Positions 1-7,312 are shown, numbered from the stretch's first letter. The stretch: DNA of 18,788 nucleotides from an uncultured Collinsella sp. (GCA_958421035.1 CATZKS010000028.1:1-18788); one strand, 5' to 3'. Notes: a model not told the origin generated them from the letters alone. Translations and numbers: made by a program.

Positions 1-269
1 GCGTGGGCGACGGCATCGGCATAGGCGTTCTTGCCGCGCTCGCGCAGCAGGTTCTCGAGCGAACGGTCGGGCTGGAAGTAGCTCAGCAGCTCGGGCTTAC
101 CGGGAGAGGTAACGATGATGGCGTCGTCGACCTCCTCGGGGTCGAGTGCCTCCTCAACGACATACTGGATGACCGGCTTGTCGAGCACCGGCAGCATCTC
201 TTTGGGCGTGCACTTAGTGCCAGGTAGAAAACGCGTGCCAAGGCCGGCGGCGGGGATGATTGCCTTCAT
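1..269 (-). CDS. galU: UTP--glucose-1-phosphate uridylyltransferase, N-terminal part
   Basis: Partial gene that runs off the left edge; about 89 N-terminal residues are visible. The product makes UDP-glucose from UTP and glucose-1-phosphate in the cytoplasm, feeding cell-surface polysaccharide and galactose metabolism. The start reads MKAIIPAAGLGTRFLPGTK, the nucleotidyltransferase signature with its glycine-rich nucleotide-binding loop. PKEMLPVLDKPVIQYVVEEA follows, which is the typical GalU sugar-phosphate uridylyltransferase continuation. An AAAGGA ribosome binding site lies about ten bases before the ATG. The gene is downstream of and co-oriented with rplJL but separated from them by a strong terminator, so it probably has its own promoter in the roughly 250 bases upstream; I saw no convincing -35/-10 pair there. 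Confidence 0.93.
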   Translation of the reverse strand, partial: MKAIIPAAGLGTRFLPGTKCTPKEMLPVLDKPVIQYVVEEALDPEEVDDAIIVTSPGKPELLSYFQPDRSLENLLRERGKNAYADAVAH

Positions 270-521
270 GTTATTCAAGGATCCTTTCGCAGGCGCAGAA
301 TGCGCCCTATGCGTGCGGCACGGCGGCCGCAGACCAAATTGCGATACCGAAGTATCTTACCGCCGGAGACATACGCCGCCGTAAGGCAAACGCAATTCTT
401 CAGCAGGTCAACGCAAATTATTGCTCGAATGGTGCAATTTTACGCCCCAGCGGTAACGGGATTGGCACGGCGAAGACAACGGTGTTCTGCGTGCCGAGCA
501 ATGGGAATGAGGGGCCAAAAC
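270..521. other. Gene-free stretch between galU and the rplL terminator
   Basis: No open frame here has a ribosome binding site or recognisable product; the frames crossing it are shadows. It should hold the galU promoter and leader on the minus strand. A small perfect hairpin (arms 292-297 and 301-306) lies just upstream of the galU ribosome binding site. A longer imperfect hairpin lies at about 462-495 (GGCACG paired with CGTGCC at the ends). Neither has a T-tract, and I cannot assign a function. Confidence 0.4.
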
Positions 522-555
522 AAAAAAGACGGGGCTCGCAATGCGAACCCCGTCT
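522..555 (-). terminator. Intrinsic terminator after rplL
   Basis: Read on the minus strand, an AGACGGGG arm pairs with CCCCGTCT. The stem extends inward through one mismatch to a three-base loop, and TTTTTT follows directly. It lies about 28 bases past the rplL stop and closes the rplJL unit, insulating galU. Confidence 0.9.
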
Positions 556-582
556 GCAAAGAAATCTGGCGAGAGAGCCTGA

Positions 583-960
583 TTACTTGAGGGTGACAGC
601 AGCGCCAGCAGCCTCGAGCTTCTCCTTGGCAGCCTCGGCGTCCTCCTTCTTGGCACCCTCGAGAACAGCCTTGGGAGCGCCCTCGACGACCTCCTTGGCC
701 TCCTTCAGGCCAAGGTTGGTGAGCTCACGGACGGCCTTGATGACCTGGATCTTGTTGTCGCCGAAGCCCTCGAGCACGACGTCAAACTCGGTCTTCTCCT
801 CGGCCTCAGCAGCGCCAGCAGCGGGAGCGGCGACAACAGCGGCAGGAGCAGCGGCGGAAACGCCGAAGGTGTCCTCGATAGCCTTGACGAGCTCGGAAGC
901 CTCGAGAAGGGTCATTTCCTTAAGAGCATCGATGATCTCATCGGTGGTAAGCTTAGCCAT
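583..960 (-). CDS. rplL: 50S ribosomal protein L7/L12
   Basis: 125 residues, the usual length. L7/L12 forms the flexible ribosomal stalk as dimers bound to L10 and recruits translation GTPases. The N-terminal dimerisation domain (about 1-35, MAKLTTDEIIDALKEMTLLE) is followed by an Ala/Gly-rich hinge (about 38-55). The C-terminal domain then begins EKTEFDVVLEGFGDNKIQVI and ends GAAVTLK, with the conserved KEAKEVVEGAPK helix that contacts elongation factors. The start is placed at MAKL because a GAAAGGA ribosome binding site precedes it; an upstream in-frame ATG would add 11 unsupported residues. It lies 102 bases after rplJ. Small GC-rich hairpins in that spacer (for example arms 1012-1016 and 1021-1025) might affect expression relative to rplJ, but this is speculation. 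Confidence 0.98.
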   Translation of the reverse strand: MAKLTTDEIIDALKEMTLLEASELVKAIEDTFGVSAAAPAAVVAAPAAGAAEAEEKTEFDVVLEGFGDNKIQVIKAVRELTNLGLKEAKEVVEGAPKAVLEGAKKEDAEAAKEKLEAAGAAVTLK

Positions 961-1062
961 TTCTAAGTCCTTTCGGTTTCCGTGCGAATGCACGGAGATC
1001 AGTTAAAACACGGCGCGAATGCGCCAGGGGTGCGGCGTTGCCGCCGCGGGTGAAAACAGCGA

Positions 1063-1584
1063 CTAGGCTGCCTTCTGCTCGGAGACCTGCTGGATCGAAC
1101 GAGCGAGACCAGAGGAAACGCCGTTGACGCAGACAGCGATGTCGCGAGCGAAACCGGAGATGAGACCGGCGATCTGGCCGAGAAGCTGATCCTTGGTGGG
1201 CAGCTCGGCGATAGCCTTAACATCATCAGCGGAAACGGCCTTGCCGTCGGAGATACCGCCCTTGATCTCAAGGACGCCCTTGGACTTAGCGGAGAAGTCC
1301 TTAAGGGTCTTAGCGGCCTCGACCGGCTCGGTCTCGTAGAACACATAAGCGACGGGGCCGGCGAGGATCTCGTCGAGCTCGGGCTGCTCCTGGTTCTTGA
1401 GGGCGATCTTGACCAGGTTGTTCTTGTAGACCTTCATCTCGGCGCCGCACTCGCGAAGCTGATGACGCAGCTCCTGAGCCTGCTTAACCGTCAGACCGTT
1501 GTAGTTGACGACGAACAGACCGGCGTTCTCGGCGATACGGGACTCGATCTCTGCAACCTTGTCGATTTTGTACTGCTGGGGCAT
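1063..1584 (-). CDS. rplJ: 50S ribosomal protein L10
   Basis: 173 residues, normal for bacterial L10. It anchors the L7/L12 dimers to 23S rRNA to form the stalk and autogenously regulates its own operon by binding the leader mRNA. It begins MPQQYKIDKVAEIESRIAEN and continues with LFVVNYNGLTVKQAQELRHQ, typical of the L10 rRNA-binding domain. The C-terminal helix (about 150-173) is the L12-docking part. A strong GAGGAGGT ribosome binding site precedes the ATG. The usual upstream neighbours rplK-rplA are not adjacent here. Upstream lie an L10-type leader, an attenuator and a promoter. Confidence 0.98.
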   Translation of the reverse strand: MPQQYKIDKVAEIESRIAENAGLFVVNYNGLTVKQAQELRHQLRECGAEMKVYKNNLVKIALKNQEQPELDEILAGPVAYVFYETEPVEAAKTLKDFSAKSKGVLEIKGGISDGKAVSADDVKAIAELPTKDQLLGQIAGLISGFARDIAVCVNGVSSGLARSIQQVSEQKAA

Positions 1585-1639
1585 GAATTACACCTCCTCG
1601 AATTCTTTCCGGGCACGGTCCGCCACAAGGACGTGACGG

Positions 1640-1790
1640 GGGCATGTCCAAAAAGAAAGCCCCCGCGCTGCATGAGCGACGGGGGCGAGAAGACATATCT
1701 ACTCGACCACCTCGGCTGGCGGGATATCCCATTAAGCTCGCGGGCAATGCCCGTTTGCACCGGCTGTCTCTGGCAGCGGATTCGTGCGTG
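1640..1790 (-). promoter_or_regulatory. L10 leader (autoregulatory 5' UTR of rplJL)
   Basis: On the minus strand the leader contains GACAGCCGGTGC, then a TTAATGGGATATCCCGCC segment and GCCGAGGTGG. These are the conserved elements of the L10-binding leader found ahead of rplJ in many bacteria, including high-GC Gram-positives. It is followed by a terminator hairpin ahead of rplJ. The established model is that the L10(L12) complex binds the kink-turn region and represses rplJL expression. The exact boundaries are approximate; a covariance-model scan for the L10 leader family would fix them. Confidence 0.85.
1650..1686 (-). terminator. Attenuator hairpin in the rplJ leader
   Basis: On the minus strand, GCCCCCG (1680-1686) pairs with CGGGGGC (1659-1665). 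The stem extends inward after a one-base bulge to a GCATG-type loop, and TTTCTTTTT follows. It lies between the L10-binding element and the rplJ start, so transcription would stop early unless antiterminated. Confidence 0.85.
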
Positions 1791-1800
1791 AACCGAAAGT

Positions 1801-1829
1801 ATTATGGCGGGGACCCCGGCGTCGGTCAA
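1801..1829 (-). promoter_or_regulatory. rplJL promoter
   Basis: On the minus strand a TTGACC -35 box (1824-1829) is followed after exactly 17 bases by a CATAAT -10 box (1801-1806). This is a strong housekeeping-type match directly upstream of the L10 leader. The promoter is inside the left arm of the large inverted repeat described separately. Confidence 0.8.
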
Positions 1830-2053
1830 CGGAAAACCGGGCTGCACACAATTCCACCATCCGGCACGCTCCGCCGAAGGCCAGGCGCAAGGTTTTCGCT
1901 CGGTCAAGTCCTGGGCTCGCACGAAGGCCACATTAAGTGGCCTTCGGCTCGTGCGGAATCTACGAAAACCTTGCGCCTGGCCTTCGGCGGCGCGGCCTGC
2001 GTCAACTATGGGGCAGCCCGGTTTTCCGTTGGCCGGCGCGCCCCACTCATAAT
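1801..2053. repeat. Large nested inverted repeat between rplJ leader and aminotransferase gene
   Basis: Three nested levels of dyad symmetry share one centre near 1932. The outer arms are a perfect 19-bp pair (1827-1845 with 2013-2031) and the middle arms a perfect 28-bp pair (1871-1898 with 1963-1990). The inner hairpin (1923-1931 with 1937-1945) has a five-base loop. At the edges both arms carry CATAAT (1801-1806 on the minus strand, 2048-2053 on the plus strand), pointing outward. The left edge is the rplJ promoter. The right copy has TTGGCC only 13 bases before CATAAT, so it looks like a decayed mirror promoter. Spacers between arm pairs are 25 and 22 bases. No open frame in it is credible as a gene. 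Confidence 0.85.
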
Positions 2054-2091
2054 GCTTGGGTCGGTAGGCTGATGTGTTGCGTCCCGTTGGG

Positions 2092-3228
2092 CTATAAGGT
2101 TGAAATGAAGGTGGACAGGCAATTTAGGCCTTCGTCCAGATTTTTGTCGGAAACGCAGTAGCTTAGGCGGATGTGGCCTTCGGTTCCGAAACAGTCGCCT
2201 GGGACTAGGGCTACGTTTGCTTCTTTGATGGCTTTGATGCAGAAGGCTTCGCTTGTTAGGCCGAATTGTTTGATGCTCGGGAAAGTGTAGAAGGCTCCTG
2301 CGGGCTCTACTACGTCGAGGCCCATGGCGTTTAAGGCTGCGAGTACACGTTTGCGACGAGCTCGGTAGACTTTGAGCATGGGGGTTGGGTCGACGGTCAG
2401 GGCTCGGGCTGCGGCGTCCATTTCGAAGGAGACGGCACTCGATACTAAGTATTGGTGAGCCTTGGCGATCTCGGCGATGACGGGTGCCGCTGCCGCGAGC
2501 CAGCCCAGGCGCCAGCCGGTCATGGACCAGGGCTTGGAGAAGCTCTCGATGATGACCGTCTGTTCACGCAGCTCCGGGTGACGCTGGGCAAAGCGCTCGT
2601 AGCCGTCCACGTAGACCAGGCGGTTGTATACGTCGTCGCAGATCACGTAGATGCCCGCCTGCTCTGCCACGTGTGCCACGGCGTCGAGCGATGCCGCGTT
2701 GAGGATACAGCCCGTAGGATTGTTGGGCGAGCAGATGACGATGGCCTTGGTCGCCGGCGTCACGCAAGCGCGAAGCGCTTCCTCATCGATCTGGAATTGC
2801 GAGGGCTCCGTATCCAAAAAGACCGCCTTGGCGTGGTTGGCCACGACGATGCTCTCGTACAGGCCAAAGGCAGGCGTGGGAATAATGACCTCGTCGCCGG
2901 GGTTGAGCATAGCCATGAACGTTGCCGACAGGGCCTCGGTCGCACCGTCGGTCAGGATGACCTCGTCGGCCGAAAACATAAGGCCCGCGTCCCCCATGTA
3001 GGCAGACAGCGCCTCGCGCAGGGCGGGGCGACCGTTGTTGGGCGGATAGTGTGTGTCGCCGCGACCCAGCGCGGCGGTCACCTCGGCGCTAATCACATCG
3101 GGCGTGGGAAAATCGGGCTCGCCGAGCGCGAGCGCAATGCATCCTGGGCGCTGGGCAGCGAGCGCGTTAATCCGACGGATGCCGGAGGGCTTAAGCGTGG
3201 CAAGCGAGGTATTCATGGGCAGGCGCAT
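2092..3228 (-). CDS. PLP-dependent class I/II aminotransferase
   Basis: 378 residues of a fold-type I aspartate-aminotransferase-like enzyme, transferring an amino group between an amino acid and a 2-oxoacid. Visible residues: ALGEPDFPTP near 35-43, DGATEAL 94-100 (phosphate-binding loop), SPNNPTG 167-173 with the cofactor-contacting Asn, and CDDVYN 197-202 with the Asp/Tyr pair. The PLP Schiff-base lysine is K232 in SFSKPWSMTGWRLGW, and the carboxylate-binding Arg lies in HIRLSYC near the C-terminus. The substrate cannot be read from the sequence. The start is the first ATG, five bases after AAAGGA; a second ATG four codons on is less well spaced. Roughly the last 120 codons (2092 to about 2455) use many A-ending codons (CTA, GTA, GCA, GAA, CGA), unlike the rest of the gene. 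Confidence 0.93.
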   Translation of the reverse strand: MRLPMNTSLATLKPSGIRRINALAAQRPGCIALALGEPDFPTPDVISAEVTAALGRGDTHYPPNNGRPALREALSAYMGDAGLMFSADEVILTDGATEALSATFMAMLNPGDEVIIPTPAFGLYESIVVANHAKAVFLDTEPSQFQIDEEALRACVTPATKAIVICSPNNPTGCILNAASLDAVAHVAEQAGIYVICDDVYNRLVYVDGYERFAQRHPELREQTVIIESFSKPWSMTGWRLGWLAAAAPVIAEIAKAHQYLVSSAVSFEMDAAARALTVDPTPMLKVYRARRKRVLAALNAMGLDVVEPAGAFYTFPSIKQFGLTSEAFCIKAIKEANVALVPGDCFGTEGHIRLSYCVSDKNLDEGLNCLSTFISTL

Positions 3229-3271
3229 GGCGTTCCTTTCGTAAGGGTTGCACTAGGATAGCGCGGCGAGG

Positions 3272-3286
3272 CACCGTCAGACGGTG
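3272..3286. promoter_or_regulatory. Perfect 15-bp dyad in a divergent intergenic region
   Basis: CACCGTC-A-GACGGTG is a perfect 7+1+7 palindrome in the 93-bp gap between the divergent aminotransferase and the plus-strand conserved gene. Position and symmetry suit an operator shared by both promoters. No regulator can be named, and promoter boxes around it are not clear. Confidence 0.4.
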
Positions 3287-3321
3287 TAACCTAAACGGAA
3301 ACGAGCCGGAAAGGAGATGGC

Positions 3322-3984
3322 ATGGAGACGACCGCGCGCGGCGACGTACCAAAAGCGCTGCACACCATTGCGTATATCAGTATTCCCAATAGCGCCGATC
3401 TTGATTTTTTGCTCTGGGACCTGCAGGATGCCATCGCCGCCTATGCGCAGCTTTCCGGCACCGCACTCCCCCGCCCGGTCGACTTGAAGGCAAATGACGC
3501 CGGCAGCGTTGCCGATGGCATCGTGCTGGCCATTGAAGATGTGGCTGACGATGAGACGTTGACAGCCATCGAGCAGGCGCTTGAGCGCTTTGGCGGTACG
3601 GGAACGCGCGTCTATGCCGCGATTCGAGCCGCACAAAAGGGCACTGAGCAGGCGCGTGGGACCGCCGTTCGCCTGCACAAGGCATGTGAGCGCCATGGCC
3701 AATTGTGGTGTGGCGGCGTTGCCATCTGCGCCGGCAGCGGCATCGCAGCGCTTCGCCATTCCCCACGCATGGGTCTCTTGCGTCGACCATTTTCGGAAGC
3801 GATGGATAAGCTTGTGGGCGCTGTGCGCATGGGCTGCTCCGTCAAGCATGCACAGCGACTTGGCGGCGGCAATGCCGCCAACGTCGACGCCGACGGCATG
3901 GTTTGCGCCGAGCCAGCCGTGCCCGCGCCGATCTGGCGAGGCGCTCTGAAACGTCTGGGCGCCCACGCTCAAACAAAAATCTAA
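3322..3984 (+). CDS. Conserved protein of unknown function, possibly flavodoxin-like
   Basis: 220 residues. The gene is supported by a strong GGAAAGGAG site just ahead of the ATG and by consistent GC-rich third positions; the longer frame on the opposite strand lacks both. No signal peptide or membrane segment is seen. The N-terminus (AYISIPNSADLDFLLWDLQD) and the segment QLWCGGVAICAGSGIAALRH followed by RRPFSEAMDKLVGAVRMG resemble the C-terminal half of flavodoxin-like FMN reductases. No convincing FMN phosphate loop is visible, so this is only a tentative fold suggestion. It diverges from the aminotransferase gene and ends one base short of the convergent DNA glycosylase gene. Confidence 0.75.
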   Translation: METTARGDVPKALHTIAYISIPNSADLDFLLWDLQDAIAAYAQLSGTALPRPVDLKANDAGSVADGIVLAIEDVADDETLTAIEQALERFGGTGTRVYAAIRAAQKGTEQARGTAVRLHKACERHGQLWCGGVAICAGSGIAALRHSPRMGLLRRPFSEAMDKLVGAVRMGCSVKHAQRLGGGNAANVDADGMVCAEPAVPAPIWRGALKRLGAHAQTKI

Positions 3985-3985
3985 A

Positions 3986-4549
3986 TTAAATAACAGCCCA
4001 GTCAACGGCTTCGTGCCAACGCTCAACAAGACGCTCCAGACGCCAGGCGGCATTGGCGGGACTTGTCGAGGGCAGGACGATGGCAGGCAGCCCCGTCCGA
4101 TCTTGCAAGTAGCGTTTGTAGAGTCGCCCCGCCGTACCGCCGTTACAGACAACGACCTCGATCGACGCGGCATCGGTAATGCGCTCGATATGTGCCGGCA
4201 CAACGTTGCGGATGCTCGCGTCGCTCGAGCCCTTAATGTCGCAGCTCTCGATTGCATCCCACAGGGCCACGCCGCCGTTCAGCAGCATGGATCTCTTGGC
4301 GGCAATGGAGGCATCGAGCGTCGTGGGCTCACCGCTTGCCAAAGGGTCGCCCTCGTTGGGCGGCACAGGCACACCGAGGCACGCGGCCATCACGCGCCAA
4401 AAGCGATTCTGAGGGTTGCCGTAATAAAAGGCATTGGCGCGCGACAGCACTGAGGGAAACGATCCGAGCACCAAAACGCGCGAACACTCGTCAAACACGG
4501 GCTCAAACCCATGCTCAATATGCTGATAGCCCTCGTCCGGCGCAGTCAT
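3986..4549 (-). CDS. DNA-deoxyinosine (hypoxanthine) glycosylase-like protein, UDG superfamily
   Basis: 187 residues. Uracil-DNA-glycosylase-superfamily enzymes cut the N-glycosidic bond of damaged bases; this subfamily is known for removing hypoxanthine (deaminated adenine). Residues 25-51 hold the active-site motif region: VLVLGSFPSVLSRANAF, then YYGNPQNRFW, which fits the hypoxanthine-glycosylase branch rather than classical UDG. The second motif LPSTSPAN (159-166) sits where the superfamily places its DNA-intercalating loop. The length is typical and the protein is probably cytoplasmic. Its ATG lies three bases after the stop of the upstream amylase-family gene, so translation is probably coupled. 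It converges on the plus-strand gene with a one-base gap and no terminator. Confidence 0.85.
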   Translation of the reverse strand: MTAPDEGYQHIEHGFEPVFDECSRVLVLGSFPSVLSRANAFYYGNPQNRFWRVMAACLGVPVPPNEGDPLASGEPTTLDASIAAKRSMLLNGGVALWDAIESCDIKGSSDASIRNVVPAHIERITDAASIEVVVCNGGTAGRLYKRYLQDRTGLPAIVLPSTSPANAAWRLERLVERWHEAVDWAVI

Positions 4550-4552
4550 GAA

Positions 4553-5929
4553 TTAGGCCCTCAACAGATAGCGCACTTCGTAGGGCGCAAGCTCAAGGGA
4601 GCCCGTCAGCTCGACCGTGGGCACGCTGTCGGCAAGCAGGTCGACGAAGGAGCCGTTGAGTTCGCCGGCACCAAAGGTATAGGGCTCGTTCACGGCATTG
4701 ACCGCCACGAGCACCGTCGCATCGTCGCAGGCGCGCTCGAACAGCAGCTGTTTATTCTGGATCACCACGTTGCGATAGGCACCGTAGTTGAGAGCACGGG
4801 CCGCCGCATCGTCTGTCGAGCGCAAGTGCGCGAGCTGCTTGACAAATGCCGTCAGCTCGTTGGGCGCAGGCTCATCGAGCGCAGGACGCAGCGCCCAATC
4901 GCCATCGGGGCCGCCCTTTTCGCCGGCAATCCCCCACTCGCTGCCGTAGTAGAGGCACGGAATGCCCGGCATACCAAAGAGCATGCCGTAGGCGGGGCGC
5001 AGGCAGGACTTGTCGGTAAGGATGCTCGCCAGACGCGGCACATCGTGGTTGTCGACAAACGACAGCAGATGCTTGCCACGATAAATGCACCACGGGTCAC
5101 CGCCAAACTGGCGATGCAGCGAGTGGGCAATCTCGAACATGTTGACCGAGTTAAAGCTGGAGTACAGGCCCTTGTAGCACTCGTAGTTGGTGCAGGAGTC
5201 GAGCATCTCGTCGTTGACGATCTGGTTGTAGTCGCCGTGAAGCGTCTCGCCGATCAGCACGAAGTCGGGCTTGAGCTCACGGGTAAAGGAGTGTAGGCGG
5301 CGCATAAAGTCGCGGTCAAGCATATAGGCAACGTCCAGGCGCAGGCCGTCGATGCCAAAGACCTCGGCCCAGCGACGCACGGACTCAAGCAGGTAATCGA
5401 CCACGGCGGGGTTTTGCAGGTTGAGTTTCACAAGCTCAAAATGGCCCTCCCAGCCCTCGTACCAAAAGCCATCGCCATAGCAGGAATCGCCGTCAAAGCT
5501 AATGTGGAACCAGTCCTTGTACGGCGAGTCCCACTTGCGCTCCTGCACATCGCGGAAGGCCCAAAAACCGCGGCCGACGTGGTTGAAGACGGCATCGAGC
5601 ACCACGCGGATGCCATGGGCATGCAGCGTGTCGCATACGGCGGCAAAGTCGGCGTCCCCACCCAGGCGACGGTCGATATGGCGCAGGCTGCGTGTATCGT
5701 AGCCGTGGCTATCAGATTCGAGCGGTGGGTTGATGAGCACAGCGCCAACGCCGAGTTCCTGCAGGTAGTCGGCCCATTGGGCGACCTTCATGATAGGAGC
5801 ATCGGGGTTGGGCGCGGCGTTGGCAGCCTGGGCGAGCTCATCCTCGGCAACGGGCGCGGCGTTTTCGCGCGGAGCCCCGCAAAAGCCCAGCGGATAGATC
5901 TGATAGAACGTCGTCTCGTATGCCCACAT
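4553..5929 (-). CDS. Alpha-amylase family glycoside hydrolase (GH13)
   Basis: 458 residues. GH13 enzymes hydrolyse or transfer alpha-glucosidic bonds of starch, glycogen and maltodextrins through a covalent glycosyl-enzyme intermediate. The four classic motifs are present: DAVFNH (112-117), GLRLD with nucleophile D199, the acid/base E228 in IGETLH, and FVDNHD (291-296) with the transition-state-stabilising Asp. The N-terminus MWAYETTFYQIYPLGFCGAP enters the TIM barrel directly and the C-terminal ~80 residues form the usual beta domain. There is no signal peptide, so it probably acts inside the cell on imported oligosaccharides, like cyclomaltodextrinase or neopullulanase-type enzymes; exact specificity is not readable. 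GGGAGG precedes the ATG by five bases. It is followed after three bases by the DNA glycosylase gene. Confidence 0.93.
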   Translation of the reverse strand: MWAYETTFYQIYPLGFCGAPRENAAPVAEDELAQAANAAPNPDAPIMKVAQWADYLQELGVGAVLINPPLESDSHGYDTRSLRHIDRRLGGDADFAAVCDTLHAHGIRVVLDAVFNHVGRGFWAFRDVQERKWDSPYKDWFHISFDGDSCYGDGFWYEGWEGHFELVKLNLQNPAVVDYLLESVRRWAEVFGIDGLRLDVAYMLDRDFMRRLHSFTRELKPDFVLIGETLHGDYNQIVNDEMLDSCTNYECYKGLYSSFNSVNMFEIAHSLHRQFGGDPWCIYRGKHLLSFVDNHDVPRLASILTDKSCLRPAYGMLFGMPGIPCLYYGSEWGIAGEKGGPDGDWALRPALDEPAPNELTAFVKQLAHLRSTDDAAARALNYGAYRNVVIQNKQLLFERACDDATVLVAVNAVNEPYTFGAGELNGSFVDLLADSVPTVELTGSLELAPYEVRYLLRA

Positions 5930-6000
5930 AACAGCCTCCCGGTAAGCTCAACACAACGACATCCATTGTATGCCCAGCTTGTATCCTCTCCCCCAAAATA

Positions 6001-6067
6001 AGTTGCGGTGGAATAGTTCCTGTCTGGGCCTTCAGAAGCCTTAAACAGGAACTATTCCACCGCAACT
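6001..6067. repeat. Repeated long hairpin, copy 1 (probable terminator after the MFS gene)
   Basis: Perfect 23-bp inverted repeat (6001-6023 with 6045-6067; arm starts AGTTGCGGTGGAATAGTTCC) around a 21-base loop. It begins 15 bases beyond the stop of the minus-strand MFS gene. Read on the minus strand the stem is followed by TATTTTGG, so it can act as an intrinsic terminator. The same arms, with an unrelated loop, recur at 10140-10204. Confidence 0.85.
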
Positions 6068-6082
6068 GATGAGGGGACGTGA

Positions 6083-7279
6083 TTAGGCGACGGGCTTGGC
6101 GCGGCGGATGGCTGGGAACATCACCGTGATGGCGAGGATAACGCCCACGACGGCAATCGACCCGCCCGCGAAGCCGATCCAGGCGATACCGGGACCCGAA
6201 ACCACGGCTCCGCCGATCGCGGTACCCGTGCCAATGCCCAGATTGAACAGGCCCGAGAAGATCGACATGGCGACGGCCGACGAATCTGCCGGCGTGTGCT
6301 TGATGAGCTCGGCCTGAAACGCCACGTTAAAGGCCGTGGCGCAGCAACCCCACAGTGCGCAGACGGCAAGCACTGTCACGAGCGACGATGCGGCCGGCCC
6401 CATGAGCAGCAGGGCCACCGGCACGCCGGAGAGCGTGATAGCCAAGAACGGGAAGCGATGCCCATCGAACAGGCGGCCGAACAGCCAGCTTCCGAGCAAA
6501 CCAGAGCAGCCAAACGCCGTCAGCGTCATGGTAATGGCGCCCGCATCGACGTGCGCGACCTGCGCCAGGAAGGGCTCGATATAGCTGTAGCTTGCGTAAT
6601 AGCCGGTCGCCATGAAGACCGTGACTGCGTAGAGCGCGATGAGGAGCGGGTTCTTGAGCAGCTCGGGCAGTTGCTTGACGGTAAAGCGCTCACCCGCCGG
6701 CATGGCCGGGAACACCGCTGCCTGGTAGACGGCCGCGATGGCTGAGAGGCCCCCGACCACGGCAAACGTCATGCGCCAGCCCACGGCCAAGCCAATGGCG
6801 CGACCGAGAGGCAGGCCAAAGATCTGCGCGATGGACGAGCCCGTAGCGATCATGCTGATGGCGAGCGCGCCGTGGCGAGTGTCGACCAGGCGCGAGGCCA
6901 TAATCGAGGCGACTGACCAGAACACGGCATGTGCGCAAGCGACCACCAGGCGCGCGCAGACCAGGATGGGATAGGTCGGCGCCACAGCGGACAGGAACTG
7001 ACCGAGCGAGAACACGGCCAGCACGCCCAGCAGCATCCGCTTGAACTCAAAGCGCGAGGCGAACACCATGAGCGGCAGCGACAGCAGCATGACGCCCCAG
7101 GCATAGACCGAGATCATGATGCCCGCCTGGGCCTCGGTGAGCGAGAACGACGCGGCGATATCAGTCAAAAGGCCGATGGGCATAAACTCCGACGTGTTGA
7201 ACACGAACGCACAGCAGGTGAGCCCGACGAGTGGGAGCCACTGCTTGAGCGTGATGCCGTCTTGCCTTGTCTGAGTCAT
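6083..7279 (-). CDS. MFS transporter, SotB-like (sugar efflux / DHA1 family)
   Basis: 398 residues with about twelve hydrophobic segments, matching the length of SotB-type proteins. These are proton-coupled exporters in the cytoplasmic membrane; E. coli SotB exports arabinose and related sugars. FVFNTSEFMPIGLLTDIA in the first helix closely follows the SotB family signature, and SRFEFKRMLLG sits at the cytoplasmic loop between helices 2 and 3. The substrate of this protein is an inference. The start is MTQTRQDG, with GGAG nine bases upstream; a longer frame upstream has no binding site and crosses the preceding promoter and hairpin. It lies downstream of feoAB on the same strand but has its own TATAAT promoter. 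The repeated hairpin follows its stop. Confidence 0.88.
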   Translation of the reverse strand: MTQTRQDGITLKQWLPLVGLTCCAFVFNTSEFMPIGLLTDIAASFSLTEAQAGIMISVYAWGVMLLSLPLMVFASRFEFKRMLLGVLAVFSLGQFLSAVAPTYPILVCARLVVACAHAVFWSVASIMASRLVDTRHGALAISMIATGSSIAQIFGLPLGRAIGLAVGWRMTFAVVGGLSAIAAVYQAAVFPAMPAGERFTVKQLPELLKNPLLIALYAVTVFMATGYYASYSYIEPFLAQVAHVDAGAITMTLTAFGCSGLLGSWLFGRLFDGHRFPFLAITLSGVPVALLLMGPAASSLVTVLAVCALWGCCATAFNVAFQAELIKHTPADSSAVAMSIFSGLFNLGIGTGTAIGGAVVSGPGIAWIGFAGGSIAVVGVILAITVMFPAIRRAKPVA

Positions 7280-7312
7280 ATATAACGTCTCCAATCGTTT
7301 TGAGCGGAGGCG

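Noticed and set aside
260..1006. 248-codon plus-strand frame across the rplL terminator and rplL
   Set aside because: Runs through a strong terminator and antisense to a universally conserved gene.
1644..2072. Frames of 82-146 codons in the rplJ upstream region
   Set aside because: They only reflect the inverted repeat being open on both strands (the same peptide-like words appear from each arm); no binding sites or recognisable proteins.
3277..4257. 326-codon minus-strand frame overlapping the conserved plus-strand gene and the DNA glycosylase gene
   Set aside because: No ribosome binding site, crosses the glycosylase gene in another frame, and the plus-strand gene has a strong binding site and normal codon use.
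4511..5296. 261-codon plus-strand frame opposite the amylase gene
   Set aside because: Antisense shadow of a gene with all four GH13 motifs.
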